A stretch of 64,000 bases of DNA from Alphaproteobacteria bacterium (GCA_016124955.1 WGMR01000005.1:1-64000), one strand, 5' to 3'; counted from the stretch's first letter, positions 13,132 through 22,394 are shown. Numbers and translations are program-made. Notes: generated by a model not told the origin, from the sequence alone.

Positions 13132-15027
13132 TCAATTCGCCTGCGCCGCGCCTGTGCGCATATCTTCAAGCTCAAGCCAGCGGCGCTCGGCACGGTCGAA
13201 CCTTTGTTTCGCTTCTTCCAGCCGCTTGACTGTTTCGTGGAACGTGTCCGGCTCCTTTTCATAAAAAGTCGGATCGTGCAGCAACGCTTCGCAATCCGCT
13301 ATTTCCTTTTCCAGCGCCTCGATTTTTGCGGGAAGCTTTTCCAGCTCGTGCACCAGTTTGTATGACATGCGCTGCGGTTCCTTGGCTGGCGCGGTTTCCT
13401 TCGGCGCCTCCACGGGTTGCGGTTTTATAACAACCGGGGCGGGCTTCGCGGCTACCGGTGCCGGTTTCGCGGCCGCCTTGTTCCTGCTGGCGAGGTAATC
13501 CTTGTAATCGCCGACGCAGGCTTCGATCTTGCCGTCACCTTCAAACACCAGGAGTTTCGTGACGGTCTGTTCGAGGAAATCGCGATCATGGCTGACGACG
13601 AAAAGCGTGCCGGTATAGCCCGCCAGCATGTCTTCGAGCATATCAAGCGTATCCATATCGAGATCGTTGGTGGGTTCATCGAGGATAAGCAGCCCGCCGG
13701 GGTTGGCCATGATCTTGGCCAGCATAAGCCGGTTTTTCTGCCCGCCCGAAAGTGTTTCCACCGCATTGGTCGCGAGCTGGGGATCGAACAGAAAATCCTT
13801 GAGATAGCCGCAAACATGACGTTGCTTGCCCATCACATCCACGTAATCGCCGCCCGTGGGGCATAGCGTGCGCCATAGCGAATGTTGCGGGTTCAGGTCC
13901 TTTCGTTTCTGATCGAAATAGGAAACCACGACCTCGCGCGAACGCTTCACCTTGCCGCGGTCCGGCGCCAGCTCGCCCACCAGAAGCTGTAAAAAGGTGG
14001 TTTTCCCGGAACCGTTCTTGCCGACGATGCCGATACGGTCGCCGCGCATCACGCGCAGGCTGAAGCCATCAAGGATGGTTTTCGGTTTTTCGCCGCTGGC
14101 GGGCGGGAAGGATTTTCCGACCCGGTACATTTCCGCCACCACCTGCGTGGTGGGGTCGTTGACGATAGGCGTCCATTCGATTTTCGCAAGCATGCGCGCG
14201 AGCGCGTTTTTGTCGGATTTCAGCCGCTTGCGCTCCTCCCGCATCAGATCGACGCGGCGCACGTTGCGTTTGCGCCTGCCGCTGACGCCGCGGTTGGCCC
14301 ATTCCACCTCGCGATCGAGGATTTTCTGGCGGTTCTGCAGCTCGCGCTGCTCCTGTTCGATCAACATGGTGGCCCATTCCTCGAAATGCTCGAAGCCGCG
14401 CGGGCAAACCCTGAGCTTGCCGCGATCGAGCCAGAACACCTTGTCGGAAATGCCGTTCAGGAACGCGCGGTCGTGGCTGACGCAAACCACGGCGCCGCGA
14501 TAGCTTTTCAGATAACCTTCCAGCCATTCGATCACATCAAGATCGAGATGGTTGGTGGGCTCGTCAAGCAAAAGAATATCCGGGTCTTCGACCAGCGCGC
14601 GCGCGAGCGCGGCCCGGCGCAGCTGCCCGCCTGAAAGCTTGTCCATATGGGCGTTGGCATCAAGCTCGAGCGGCGTGACGACGTAATCGACCTTATAGGT
14701 CTGCATCGCGGCATGCATTTCGGCATCTTCGGGCTTCGGCGCTTCTATGCCGGAAAACACGTAATCGTGCACCGTCTGCCCCGGCTGCGGGTGCACTTCC
14801 TGCTGCAAATATCCGATCTTGATGCCGGGCAGCAGCCAGCGTGTGCCGCCGTCCATCTCGCACTTGCCGGTAATAATGTTCATGAGCGTGGATTTGCCCG
14901 CGCCGTTGCGGCCTACAAGGCAGATTTTATTGCCGTCATGGATATTGAACGAAAGCCCGTCGAACAGAACTTTCTTGCCGAATGCGATTTGCGCATCCTG
15001 TACGCTTAGTAAAAGATTGGAAGCCAA
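13132..15027 (-). CDS. uup: ABC-F ATPase, Uup-like
   Basis: A soluble tandem-ABC protein of 631 residues. First cassette: Walker A GRNGAGKST, signature LSGGQLRRAALARAL, Walker B ILLLDEPTNHLD. Second cassette: GKNGSGKTT, LSGGQKNRLMLAKIM, LLILDEPTNDLD. A linker rich in Lys, Ala and Pro at about 525-565 leads to a C-terminal coiled coil, the layout of Uup. ABC-F proteins act on the ribosome or nucleic acid; Uup has been linked to precise excision of transposons and to ribosome assembly. No membrane helices are present. The gene is convergent with motB, with one base between the stops. Confidence 0.88.
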   Translation of the reverse strand: MASNLLLSVQDAQIAFGKKVLFDGLSFNIHDGNKICLVGRNGAGKSTLMNIITGKCEMDGGTRWLLPGIKIGYLQQEVHPQPGQTVHDYVFSGIEAPKPEDAEMHAAMQTYKVDYVVTPLELDANAHMDKLSGGQLRRAALARALVEDPDILLLDEPTNHLDLDVIEWLEGYLKSYRGAVVCVSHDRAFLNGISDKVFWLDRGKLRVCPRGFEHFEEWATMLIEQEQRELQNRQKILDREVEWANRGVSGRRKRNVRRVDLMREERKRLKSDKNALARMLAKIEWTPIVNDPTTQVVAEMYRVGKSFPPASGEKPKTILDGFSLRVMRGDRIGIVGKNGSGKTTFLQLLVGELAPDRGKVKRSREVVVSYFDQKRKDLNPQHSLWRTLCPTGGDYVDVMGKQRHVCGYLKDFLFDPQLATNAVETLSGGQKNRLMLAKIMANPGGLLILDEPTNDLDMDTLDMLEDMLAGYTGTLFVVSHDRDFLEQTVTKLLVFEGDGKIEACVGDYKDYLASRNKAAAKPAPVAAKPAPVVIKPQPVEAPKETAPAKEPQRMSYKLVHELEKLPAKIEALEKEIADCEALLHDPTFYEKEPDTFHETVKRLEEAKQRFDRAERRWLELEDMRTGAAQAN

Positions 15028-15068
15028 GGGATATCCTCAAAAAATCCGTACCTGCCGCGCAGATGATG

Positions 15069-15096
15069 TGGTTGGGGCGGGAAAGATCGAGCCCCG
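15069..15096 (-). repeat. Degenerate copy of the 3' end of tRNA-Gln
   Basis: Fourteen bases at 15069-15082 (tggttggggcggga) repeat exactly the acceptor 3' end of the tRNA-Gln gene at 15147-15160, 78 bases apart in the same orientation. Similarity continues weakly through atcga. The T stem in this copy would not pair well, and no anticodon arm follows, so this is a fragment and not a gene. It could be a decayed duplicate or an integration scar. Confidence 0.6.
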
Positions 15097-15124
15097 GCGC
15101 GCACCGCGCGCAACATAAACAATG

Positions 15125-15137
15125 CGGAGGTTCGATC
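15125..15137 (+). repeat. Inverted 13-base copy of the tRNA-Gln T arm
   Basis: The 13 bases cggaggttcgatc on the plus strand are the exact reverse complement of 15163-15175, the T arm of the adjacent tRNA-Gln. In the primary transcript of the tRNA this trailer could pair with the T arm. Confidence 0.65.
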
Positions 15138-15146
15138 AAAGTGTTT

Positions 15147-15221
15147 TGGTTGGGGCGGGAGGGATCGAACCTCCGAATGGCGGAATCAAAATCCGCTGCC
15201 TTACCGCTTGGCTACGCCCCA
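15147..15221 (-). tRNA. tRNA-Gln (anticodon TTG)
   Basis: A 75-base tRNA gene with encoded CCA. The acceptor stem pairs tggggcg with cgcccca, the discriminator is A, the D arm reads agccaagcggtaaggca, and the anticodon loop ttttgat gives TTG, which reads CAA and CAG glutamine codons. The T arm is ggagg-ttcgatc-cctcc. The gene is on the minus strand between uup and the RcdA-like gene. Confidence 0.95.
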
Positions 15222-15260
15222 ACGGAGCGGGGAAGGGCCCCGCAAATCCGCCCGTTATGG

Positions 15261-15276
15261 TAAACAAACCCTTAAC
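15261..15276. promoter_or_regulatory. Candidate CtrA-binding site upstream of rcdA
   Basis: The bases taaac-aaaccc-ttaac match the CtrA consensus TTAAC-N6-TTAAC with one mismatch. It lies 150 bases ahead of the RcdA-like start. In Caulobacter rcdA is under CtrA control, which fits, but the site is inferred by eye only. Confidence 0.4.
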
Positions 15277-15426
15277 GCAGAGACGCAAATTAGCCTGCCG
15301 CAAGGGCTTAGGCAACATGCGAAAACGCCAGTGATTTATACATAATTTTAATCATTGGCTGCGAAGGTGGGTAGTGAAGCCGCCGCGGATTCGCGTGCCG
15401 GGCCAATAATAACAAGGATTACCGCG

Positions 15427-15885
15427 ATGCCGCGCCATGAAAGCCTGATCGACAAAACCTTTGAAGAAGGCGTGGCGCTGACCGTCGAGGCGCGCAACTA
15501 CATCGCCTATCACGAACAGGCCGATCGCCGCACGATCGATCTTCCCGGCTGTTTGCATGTCGGCTACCAGCATACCCGCGTTTCCGCCCGCCTGATCCAG
15601 TCCATGACATGGCTGCTTGCGATCAAGGCGCTGTTGCAGGGCGAGATTACGCGCGACCAGTTCGTTTCGCCCCAGTTCGCGCTCGGCGGCGGCGAGGAAT
15701 GCACGGACCCTTCGGGCCCCGAAATGGCGGATCTGCCCACGGGCCTGCGCAGCCTTCTGGAACGCAGCCATCAGCTTTACATGCGCGTTCAGCGCCTTGA
15801 TACGATGGTGCGGAGAAGGATCGAAAACGGCGAAACGCCGGAAGAGGTTCTGGGTACGGCGCAGCCGAAGCTGTACCTGGCCTAG
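15427..15885 (+). CDS. rcdA: RcdA-like protein (DUF1465), CtrA degradation adaptor
   Basis: A 152-residue protein of the DUF1465 family, which includes Caulobacter RcdA. RcdA helps deliver CtrA to the ClpXP protease together with CpdR and PopA. Visible here: a helical N-terminus with LTVEARNYIAYHE, a central STARLIQSMTWLLAIKALL-type region (RLIQSMTWLLAIKALLQGE), and a C-terminal helical hairpin with SLLERSHQLYMRVQRLD. Start ATG 15427 (MPRHESL) has an AAGGA site; the frame is open upstream to 15355 but reads as non-protein. The stop overlaps that of the convergent membrane gene by four bases. Family membership is likely; the adaptor role is inferred. Confidence 0.78.
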   Translation: MPRHESLIDKTFEEGVALTVEARNYIAYHEQADRRTIDLPGCLHVGYQHTRVSARLIQSMTWLLAIKALLQGEITRDQFVSPQFALGGGEECTDPSGPEMADLPTGLRSLLERSHQLYMRVQRLDTMVRRRIENGETPEEVLGTAQPKLYLA

Positions 15886-16286
15886 CGCGGGATAAGTGCC
15901 ATCAGATACATTGCTGACTGAAGAGCGGATGAATACAGCAATCCGTCCCTAAGGCCGTTGCTGATATGGCCGTGTTTTCCGAAAAGCTGTTTGTGCTGCA
16001 TGAACTTGTATTGGAACGCTCGGTCGAGCGGTTGGTATCCCATTAACGTCATGTTGCGGCTTACGTCCCACATATAGCGCATGATTCGCGCTGATTTGAA
16101 TAATATGCCGCTTGCCGCTGCGCCGGCCAAAATGATAGCGGCAACGTGTGGCAATACAAGGCTCGCCAGGGAATAAATGCCGTAAACGGCAAGGCCATTC
16201 ACAGTAAGCGCCGTGGTGGCCTGTGTGATGCCATATGCAGTCGTGGCATAGCTTTTCAGCAATGCGTGAGGCGTATTGAAATCCAT
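15882..16286 (-). CDS. Unknown small membrane protein
   Basis: A 134-residue hypothetical protein. A hydrophobic region at about residues 25-62 (AVYGIYSLASLVLPHVAAIILAG inside it) gives one or two membrane helices, followed by a polar Arg/Lys/His-rich part and a weakly hydrophobic C-terminus (ALQSAMYLMALIP). I do not recognise the family. Codon use looks slightly less GC-rich than the neighbours. It stands alone, convergent with the RcdA-like gene. Confidence 0.5.
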   Translation of the reverse strand: MDFNTPHALLKSYATTAYGITQATTALTVNGLAVYGIYSLASLVLPHVAAIILAGAAASGILFKSARIMRYMWDVSRNMTLMGYQPLDRAFQYKFMQHKQLFGKHGHISNGLRDGLLYSSALQSAMYLMALIPR

Positions 16287-16388
16287 ATCGGCCTCCCGTG
16301 CGACACAGGCGTTCGCCCGATCGTACGGCTAAAGAAATTTCCTACCTAATAAAATGACAGCAATAATATCCGGCTACAGCCGGTTGCC

Positions 16389-16697
16389 TTACTTCTTTTT
16401 CGCCGGGCCGGTGGTCAGCTTGATCTTCGGCGCGTCTGCGCCTTCGGTGCCGGTCGCCTGTGCGGGGGCGTCTTCGCCCTTCTTGCCAAGGCCGGAAAAG
16501 CGCTTGTTGAACTTCGCGAGCTGGCCGCCGCGGTCCAGCATGCGATGCTGGCCGGTCCATGCCGGGTGCGTCTTGGGGTCAACATCAAGGCGCATCGTGT
16601 CGCCCGCCTTGCCCCAGGTGCTGCGGGTCTTGAATTCCGAACCGTCTGTCATGATGACGGTGATTTCGTGGTAATCGGGATGGCCTTGCGTTTTCAT
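16389..16697 (-). CDS. rpmE: 50S ribosomal protein L31, cysteine-free type
   Basis: A 102-residue L31. The core [32 protein letters not shown] and [11 protein letters not shown] is clear. The positions that hold the zinc-binding CxC pair in E. coli L31 are MTD here, and the other cysteines are also absent, so this is a zinc-independent form. A C-terminal tail of about 30 residues ends in basic KKK. ATG 16697 has AGGAAG five bases upstream; the longer frame to 16766 is unsupported. Confidence 0.88.
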   Translation of the reverse strand: MKTQGHPDYHEITVIMTDGSEFKTRSTWGKAGDTMRLDVDPKTHPAWTGQHRMLDRGGQLAKFNKRFSGLGKKGEDAPAQATGTEGADAPKIKLTTGPAKKK

Positions 16698-16886
16698 GTC
16701 TTCCTGCCGGTATATAAGCTTGATTGCCGAGGGGGCTTTGTAAGGCAAAAGCGCCCCGGAAAGCAAGGGTTAAGGGTTTTTTCGGCGCATTAAGGATTTG
16801 TAGCCGCATCCACCTGATTTTATTGCCCTATTTCGGGCGAGCTTTCGGTTGACGTTCGGGGCCTTAAACCGCTACAAAACCGCCAT

Positions 16887-16961
16887 CCCTAACCACTTGT
16901 GGTTTAAGGGTTGCTGCCTTGGCAGCGATCTCGGCCAGTCCCCGCGTTGCGGGCACTGGCC
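16887..16961 (+). promoter_or_regulatory. Three tandem hairpins upstream of ffh
   Basis: Between the divergent rpmE and ffh genes lie three adjoining inverted repeats: 16887-16910 (ccct-aaccac/gtggtt-aaggg), 16913-16926 (gctgcc/ggcagc) and 16933-16961 (ggccagt and cccgc arms with gcggg and actggcc, one C-C mismatch). If transcribed they form a compact structured leader ending 25 bases before the ffh ribosome site. The 296-base gap 16698-16993 otherwise shows no gene. Confidence 0.5.
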
Positions 16962-16993
16962 TGCACCTGCTTTGTGCTGGTTTTTGGAGCCCT

Positions 16994-18370
16994 ATGTTCG
17001 AGACGCTTGGTAACAGACTGAACGGCATTTTCGACCGCCTCACCGGTCGCGGCCATCTTTCCGAAGATGACGTGAACGAAGCGCTGCGCGATGTGCGTAT
17101 CGCGCTGCTCGAAGCCGATGTCGCGCTGCCGGTCGCCAAGGATTTCATCGATGGCATAAGGGCAAAGGCGGTTGGCGAAGCCGTCCTGCGCTCGGTTACG
17201 CCGGGCCAGCAGGTGGTCAAGATCGTCCATGACGGCATTGTCGATCTTCTGGGCCGCGAAAGCGTGCCGCTCGATCTCAATGTCAACCCGCCTGCCGTGA
17301 TCCTCATGCTCGGTCTGCAGGGTTCGGGCAAAACAACCACTTCGGCCAAGCTGGCGCGGCGCTTGAAGGAAGAAGACAAGAAAAAGGTTTTGCTCGCTTC
17401 GCTCGATACGCAGCGCCCCGCGGCGCAGGAACAGCTTGCGGTGCTGGCCGGCCAAATAGGCGCCGGCATCCTGCCTGTCGTGGCGGGCGAAAACCCGGAA
17501 AAGATCACGAAGCGCGCGCTCGAAGTTGCGCGGCTGGAAGGTTATGATGTTCTCGTGCTCGATACCGCCGGCAGGCTTTCGATCGATGCCGCGTTGATGG
17601 CCGAAGCCGCCGCAGTGAGCAAGCTGGCGCAGCCTTCGGAAAAGCTTTTGGTCGTCGATGCGATGACGGGGCAGGACGCCGTGAACACGGCGCGCAATTT
17701 CCACGAACAGATCGGCGTTACCGGCATTGTGCTGACGCGGATCGATGGCGATACGCGCGGCGGCGCCGCGCTTTCCATGCGCGCGGTGACGCAACAGCCG
17801 ATCAAGTTCTTCGGCACCGGCGAAAAGACCGGCGCGCTCGAAGTGTTTCACCCCGACCGGCTCGCGGGCCGTATTCTGGGCATGGGCGATGTTGTGACGC
17901 TGGTTGAGAAAGCGGCCGCTTCGATCGATCAGGAAAGCGCGGCCAAGACAGTCGAGAGAATGCAAAAAGGCCAGTTCGATTTCGAAGATTTGGCGGACCA
18001 GTTCCGTCAGATGCAGCGCATGGGCGGGATCGGCGGCCTGATGGGCATGCTGCCCGGCGTGGGCAAGCTGAAGGAACAGATTGCGGGCGCCAATATCGAC
18101 GACAAGATGGTCAAGCGGCAGGAAGCGATTATTTTGTCGATGACGAGGGCGGAGCGCCGCGATGTCGGGCTTTTAAACGGTTCGCGCCGCCGCCGGATCG
18201 CGAACGGAGCCGGGGTTGATGTCGCCGACGTCAACCGGCTCGTGAAACAGTATCTGTCGATGCGCGACATGATGCGCAAGGTCGGCAAGATGAACAAGAA
18301 GGGTCTTTTAGGAAATCTCGGCAAGAATTTGCCGGGTATGTTGTCACAATCAACTCACAAGTCTAACTGA
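16994..18370 (+). CDS. ffh: Signal recognition particle protein Ffh
   Basis: The 458-residue SRP54 GTPase that, with 4.5S RNA, delivers ribosomes making membrane proteins to the receptor FtsY. N domain, then G domain with [15 protein letters not shown] (G1), [16 protein letters not shown] (G3) and [10 protein letters not shown] (G4/G5), then the methionine-rich M domain ([19 protein letters not shown]) that binds signal peptides and RNA. ATG 16994 has GGAG just upstream; the frame is open to 16919 through the leader hairpins but carries no homology. First gene of an operon with rpsP, rimM, trmD and rplS, a classic grouping. Its partner gene ftsY lies at 59790. Confidence 0.97.
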   Translation: MFETLGNRLNGIFDRLTGRGHLSEDDVNEALRDVRIALLEADVALPVAKDFIDGIRAKAVGEAVLRSVTPGQQVVKIVHDGIVDLLGRESVPLDLNVNPPAVILMLGLQGSGKTTTSAKLARRLKEEDKKKVLLASLDTQRPAAQEQLAVLAGQIGAGILPVVAGENPEKITKRALEVARLEGYDVLVLDTAGRLSIDAALMAEAAAVSKLAQPSEKLLVVDAMTGQDAVNTARNFHEQIGVTGIVLTRIDGDTRGGAALSMRAVTQQPIKFFGTGEKTGALEVFHPDRLAGRILGMGDVVTLVEKAAASIDQESAAKTVERMQKGQFDFEDLADQFRQMQRMGGIGGLMGMLPGVGKLKEQIAGANIDDKMVKRQEAIILSMTRAERRDVGLLNGSRRRRIANGAGVDVADVNRLVKQYLSMRDMMRKVGKMNKKGLLGNLGKNLPGMLSQSTHKSN

Positions 18371-18386
18371 AGAAGGAGTACCGAGT

Positions 18387-18896
18387 ATGCTGGTAATGCG
18401 TATGTCAAGGCGCGGAACGAAGAAGCGCCCGTTCTATCACATCGTCGTGGCCGACAGCCGTTTTCCGCGCGATGGCCGTTACATTGAAAAGATCGGCACC
18501 TACAACCCGATGCTGACCAACGACAACCCGCAGCGTCTGACGCTGAATGCGGAACGTGCGAAGCATTGGTTGTCGCAGGGCGCGCAGCCGTCCGATCGCG
18601 TCGGCCGTTTCCTTCATCTGAAGGAACTGGGCCCGAAGCCGACCTGGAACGAAACGCCGCAGAAATCGGCGCCCAAGGCCAAGGCGCAAGAGCGCATGAA
18701 GGCCGAGGAAGAAGCCAAGCTGGCCGCCGCCGAAGCCGCCAAGCAGGCTGCGGAAGACGCCAAGAAGGCCGCCGAAGCGCCGGCAGAGGCTCCGGCTGAA
18801 GCCGCCGCCGAACCCGCCGCTGAAGCAGCGCCGGTCGCCGAAGAAGTGCCGGTTGAGGCGCCTGCAGAAGCTCCGGCTGAAGAAAAGCAGGCCTGA
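18387..18896 (+). CDS. rpsP: 30S ribosomal protein S16 with long Ala/Glu tail
   Basis: A 169-residue S16. The first 85 residues are the ordinary ribosomal protein ([27 protein letters not shown]). The second half is a low-complexity tail of Ala, Glu, Lys and Pro with repeated APAEAPAE units. Such extensions are known in alphaproteobacterial S16; their function is not clear. AAGGAG lies eight bases before ATG 18387, and the gene is 16 bases behind ffh. Confidence 0.96.
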   Translation: MLVMRMSRRGTKKRPFYHIVVADSRFPRDGRYIEKIGTYNPMLTNDNPQRLTLNAERAKHWLSQGAQPSDRVGRFLHLKELGPKPTWNETPQKSAPKAKAQERMKAEEEAKLAAAEAAKQAAEDAKKAAEAPAEAPAEAAAEPAAEAAPVAEEVPVEAPAEAPAEEKQA

Positions 18897-18918
18897 GGCG
18901 GAAGCGGGAAAGGCAGCC

Positions 18919-19509
18919 ATGGCGACGGACCGTAAAATCTGCATCGCACAAATCACCGGCGCGCACGGCGTGCGCGGTCAGGTGCGCGTGCGCGCGTTTA
19001 CGGAAAAGCCCCGCTCGGTTGCCGCCTATGGCCCGCTTTGCGATGCGGAAGGCGTGCGTACCTTCACGCTTGCCGTCAAGGGCAGTGCCCCGGGCGGCCA
19101 GATCATCGCAACGCTTTCGGGTGTCGATAACCGCAACGCAGCTGAAGCGCTCAAGGGCGTGCGGCTGTTCGCCAGCCGCGCGCGTTTGCCGAAACCCGGC
19201 AAGCGCGAATATTACCATGCCGATCTGATCGGCATGGCTGCGGTTACGGCTGGCGGTCGCAAGATCGGCAAGGTAAGCGCGTTGCACGATTTTGGCGCCG
19301 GACCGGTGCTGGAGATCGAGCGTGCGGGCAGCGCAAGCATCATGCTGCCCTTCACCGATGCCGTTGTGCCCGAAGTGGATGTGGCGGCGGCGCGCATGGT
19401 GGTCGATGTGCCCAAGGGTTGGCTCGATGGGGCCGAAAAGCCCGCCCGCAAGCAGGCGGGCAAATCTTCCGGCAAGCGTGCAACGCAGCCGCAGGAGGAC
19501 AGGCCATGA
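18919..19509 (+). CDS. rimM: Ribosome maturation factor RimM
   Basis: A 196-residue 30S maturation factor that works with S19 in assembly of the small-subunit head. The N-terminal RimM barrel begins ICIAQITGAHGVRGQVRVRAF, and the PRC-barrel domain includes REYYHADLIGM and VSALHDFGAGPVLEI. The C-terminal 25 residues are Lys/Ala-rich. Start ATG 18919 fits the family; an upstream in-frame ATG at 18853 lies inside rpsP. The stop overlaps the start of trmD (ATGA). Confidence 0.95.
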   Translation: MATDRKICIAQITGAHGVRGQVRVRAFTEKPRSVAAYGPLCDAEGVRTFTLAVKGSAPGGQIIATLSGVDNRNAAEALKGVRLFASRARLPKPGKREYYHADLIGMAAVTAGGRKIGKVSALHDFGAGPVLEIERAGSASIMLPFTDAVVPEVDVAAARMVVDVPKGWLDGAEKPARKQAGKSSGKRATQPQEDRP

Positions 19510-20258
19510 CCGCAAGGCTGCGTTTCGATGTGCTGACCCTGTTCCCGGAAATGTTTCCGGGGCCGCTTGGGCAAAGTTTGCCCGGCAAGGCGCTGGCGCA
19601 GGACATATGGGCGCTGAACGTGATGGATGTGCGCGACGCGGCGCAAGACAAGCATCGCACGGTCGATGATACGCCCTATGGCGGCGGCGCAGGCATGGTG
19701 ATGCGGCCCGATGTGGCCGCGGCCGCGCTGGCGTTGGCAACCGAACGTTTCGGCGGGGCCTCGCGCCGCATTTATCTTTCGCCGCGCGGCAGGAAGATCG
19801 ATCAGGCGCTGGTGCAGGACCTGGCGGGTGCCGGTTCCGTATTGCTGATGTGCGGGCGCTACGAAGGCATCGATGAACGCGCGATTGAAGCCGGCGGCCT
19901 TGAAGAAGTCAGCCTCGGGGATTTTGTCCTTGCGGGCGGCGAGTTGGCCGCCATGGCGCTGATTGAGGCGTGCACGCGGTTGCTGCCGGGCGTGCTTGGT
20001 AACGAAGAAGCGGTGAAAGAGGAAAGCTTCGCCGCAGGGTTGCTTGAATATCCGCATTACACCCGCCCGGCCGTCTGGGAAGGCCGCGCGGTGCCGGAAG
20101 TGCTGATTTCCGGGCATCACGAGAAAGTTCAGGCCTGGCGCAGGGCCGAAGCCGAACGCATCACCCGCGAACGCCGCCCCGATTTATGGCAGCGTGCGGC
20201 TGGTCAAAAGGTCATAACAGGTTTATCAACTGGTTTAACAAAGGAGAAAGTATCATGA
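19506..20258 (+). CDS. trmD: tRNA (guanine-N1-)-methyltransferase TrmD
   Basis: A 250-residue SPOUT-fold enzyme that methylates G37 of tRNAs, preventing frameshifts. Signature segments: [13 protein letters not shown] at the N-terminus, [28 protein letters not shown] and [15 protein letters not shown], which form the trefoil knot that binds S-adenosylmethionine. It overlaps rimM upstream and rplS downstream by four bases each, so translation is probably coupled along rimM-trmD-rplS. Confidence 0.97.
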   Translation: MTARLRFDVLTLFPEMFPGPLGQSLPGKALAQDIWALNVMDVRDAAQDKHRTVDDTPYGGGAGMVMRPDVAAAALALATERFGGASRRIYLSPRGRKIDQALVQDLAGAGSVLLMCGRYEGIDERAIEAGGLEEVSLGDFVLAGGELAAMALIEACTRLLPGVLGNEEAVKEESFAAGLLEYPHYTRPAVWEGRAVPEVLISGHHEKVQAWRRAEAERITRERRPDLWQRAAGQKVITGLSTGLTKEKVS

Positions 20259-20737
20259 ACTTGCTGCAGAAGATCGAAGCCCGTCAGATGGCGAAGCTTC
20301 AGGAAAAGGCCCGTCTGGCCGATTTCGGGCCCGGCGATACCGTGCGCGTGAACGTCAAGGTGGTTGAAGGTACGCGTGAACGTATTCAGGCCTATGAAGG
20401 CGTATGCATCGCCCGTAAGAACGCGGGGCTGAACTCGTCTTTCACTGTCCGTAAAATCTCGCACGGCGAAGGTGTGGAACGCGTGTTCCCGCTCTACAGC
20501 CCGCGCGTGGATTCGGTCGAGCTGGTGCGCACCGGCGATGTTCGCGGCTCGAAGCTTTATTACCTGCGCGGCCGTCAGGGCAAGTCCGCCCGTATCGCCG
20601 AGCGTTCCGACAACCAGGAAGCGCTCGCGGCCGCCGCAGTGGCGACCGAGCAGGTCGTTGAACCCAAGGCCAAGAAGGCCAAGGCAGAGGGTGCACCCGA
20701 AGCCGCCGAGGCCAAGGAAGAAGCCAAGAGCGCCTGA
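20255..20737 (+). CDS. rplS: 50S ribosomal protein L19
   Basis: A 160-residue L19, located at the subunit interface. Core segments: [52 protein letters not shown] and [15 protein letters not shown]. The last 45 residues are an Ala/Lys/Glu-rich extension similar in style to that of S16 in the same operon. An AAAGGAG site lies in the 3' end of trmD. Confidence 0.97.
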   Translation: MNLLQKIEARQMAKLQEKARLADFGPGDTVRVNVKVVEGTRERIQAYEGVCIARKNAGLNSSFTVRKISHGEGVERVFPLYSPRVDSVELVRTGDVRGSKLYYLRGRQGKSARIAERSDNQEALAAAAVATEQVVEPKAKKAKAEGAPEAAEAKEEAKSA

Positions 20738-20751
20738 GCGCGGAGCAGTCG

Positions 20752-22173
20752 ATGACCAATCCGCGTACCCTGTTCGACAAGATCTGGGACAGCCACATCG
20801 TCACCCGGCAGGAAGACGGCACCTGCGTGCTGTATATCGACCGGCATCTGGTGCACGAAGTCACGAGCCCGCAGGCCTTCGAAGGCCTGCGGCTCGCGAA
20901 GCGCCGCGTGCGCCGTCCGGATGCCACGCTTGCGGTGGCCGACCATAACGTGCCCACCAGCCATGACCGGCTGCAGGGCATCCGCGAAAAGGATTCGCGC
21001 GTGCAGGTCGAAACGCTCGAACAGAATGTGCGCGATTTCGGCATCGAATATTATGCCATGAGCGACGCGCGGCAGGGCATCGTGCATGTGGTGGGGCCGG
21101 AACAGGGCTTCACGCTGCCGGGGGCCACCATCGTATGCGGCGACAGCCATACCTCCACCCACGGCGCGTTTGGCGCGCTTGCATTCGGCATCGGTACTTC
21201 GGAAGTCGAACATGTGCTGGCGACACAAACACTCCTGATGCGTCCGGCCAAGAACATGCGCGTGCTGGTCGATGGCGATTTGCCACTCGGTATCACATCG
21301 AAAGACATGATCCTCGCGATCATCGGCAAAATCGGCACGGCGGGCGGCACCGGTCACGTTATCGAATATTGCGGCAAAGCGGTGCAGGCGCTTTCTATGG
21401 AAGGCCGCATGACCGTGTGCAACATGTCGATCGAAGGCGGCGCCCGCGCGGGCCTGATCGCGCCCGACGAAACCACTTTCGCCTATCTGAAGGGCCGCGA
21501 CCGCGCGCCGCAGGGCAAGGCGTGGGACGATGCCGTGGCGTGGTGGAAGACGCTGCCTTCCGACAGTGGCGCCCGCTATGACAAGGATATAACGCTGGCG
21601 GCGGGCGATATCGCGCCGCAAGTCACGTGGGGCACTTCGCCCGAAGACGTGCTGCCCGTCACCGCTTCGGTGCCGGATCCGGCAAGCGCGTCCGACCCCG
21701 GCAAAAAGGCGGCGATGGAACGCGCGCTTGCCTATATGGGGTTGAAGCCCGGCATGAAGCTGGCTGATGTGAAGGTGGATAAGGTTTTCATCGGTTCCTG
21801 TACCAACGGCCGGATTGAGGATTTGCGCGCGGTCGCCAAGCTGGCCGAGGGGCGTAAGGTGGCCGAAAATGTTTATGCAATGATCGTGCCCGGCTCCGGG
21901 CTGGTGAAGCAGCAGGCGGAAGAAGAAGGCCTGCACAGGATATTCATCGAAGCCGGGTTTGATTGGCGCGAGCCGGGCTGCTCGATGTGCCTTGCGATGA
22001 ACGAAGACCGGTTGAGCCCGGAAGAACGCTGCGCCTCCACCTCGAACCGCAATTTTGAAGGCCGGCAAGGCCGCGGCGGGCGCACCCATTTGATGAGCCC
22101 GGCGATGGCCGCCGCCGCCGCCGTAACCGGCCGGCTGACCGACATCCGCGAATTTGGCAAGGAGGCGTCATGA
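20752..22173 (+). CDS. leuC: 3-isopropylmalate dehydratase, large subunit
   Basis: A 473-residue aconitase-family protein that with LeuD converts 2-isopropylmalate to 3-isopropylmalate in leucine synthesis. The [4Fe-4S] cluster ligands are in [14 protein letters not shown] and GCSMCLAMN. Other landmarks are the N-terminal DKIWDSHIV and [20 protein letters not shown]. It follows rplS after 14 bases, so it may be read from the ribosomal operon, and overlaps the next small gene by four bases. Confidence 0.97.
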   Translation: MTNPRTLFDKIWDSHIVTRQEDGTCVLYIDRHLVHEVTSPQAFEGLRLAKRRVRRPDATLAVADHNVPTSHDRLQGIREKDSRVQVETLEQNVRDFGIEYYAMSDARQGIVHVVGPEQGFTLPGATIVCGDSHTSTHGAFGALAFGIGTSEVEHVLATQTLLMRPAKNMRVLVDGDLPLGITSKDMILAIIGKIGTAGGTGHVIEYCGKAVQALSMEGRMTVCNMSIEGGARAGLIAPDETTFAYLKGRDRAPQGKAWDDAVAWWKTLPSDSGARYDKDITLAAGDIAPQVTWGTSPEDVLPVTASVPDPASASDPGKKAAMERALAYMGLKPGMKLADVKVDKVFIGSCTNGRIEDLRAVAKLAEGRKVAENVYAMIVPGSGLVKQQAEEEGLHRIFIEAGFDWREPGCSMCLAMNEDRLSPEERCASTSNRNFEGRQGRGGRTHLMSPAMAAAAAVTGRLTDIREFGKEAS

Positions 22174-22382
22174 AGGAATATAAGGTCATCATCTACCGCG
22201 AACCGCTGCTTGGTTCGATCCTGCTTGGCGGCGCCAAGGTGAACCCCGAACGCTACACGCAATTTCTGAACGAAAACGCCGAACAGGGCTGGCGCGTTAT
22301 CACGATGGAGCGCGAAAGCCGCCGCGAATTGCTGTTCTTCAAGCGCGAAGCGTTCCTGACGATCCTTGAACGCGATAAATAG
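22170..22382 (+). CDS. Small DUF4177-like protein
   Basis: A 70-residue protein with the pattern of DUF4177: [10 protein letters not shown] at the start, then [18 protein letters not shown] and a terminal strand ELLFFKRE. These small two-strand/one-helix proteins have no established function. It overlaps leuC by four bases and is therefore probably translated with it. Confidence 0.65.
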   Translation: MKEYKVIIYREPLLGSILLGGAKVNPERYTQFLNENAEQGWRVITMERESRRELLFFKREAFLTILERDK

Positions 22383-22394
22383 GGAGGCCAAGTC

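Noticed and set aside
15227-15243. Hairpin next to the tRNA gene as a terminator
   Set aside because: It lies at the 5' side of the minus-strand tRNA and has no T run on either strand.
18690-18895. Repeated GCC/GAA-rich units as a tandem repeat
   Set aside because: They encode the Ala/Glu/Pro tail of S16 and vary at third positions, so they are low-complexity coding sequence.
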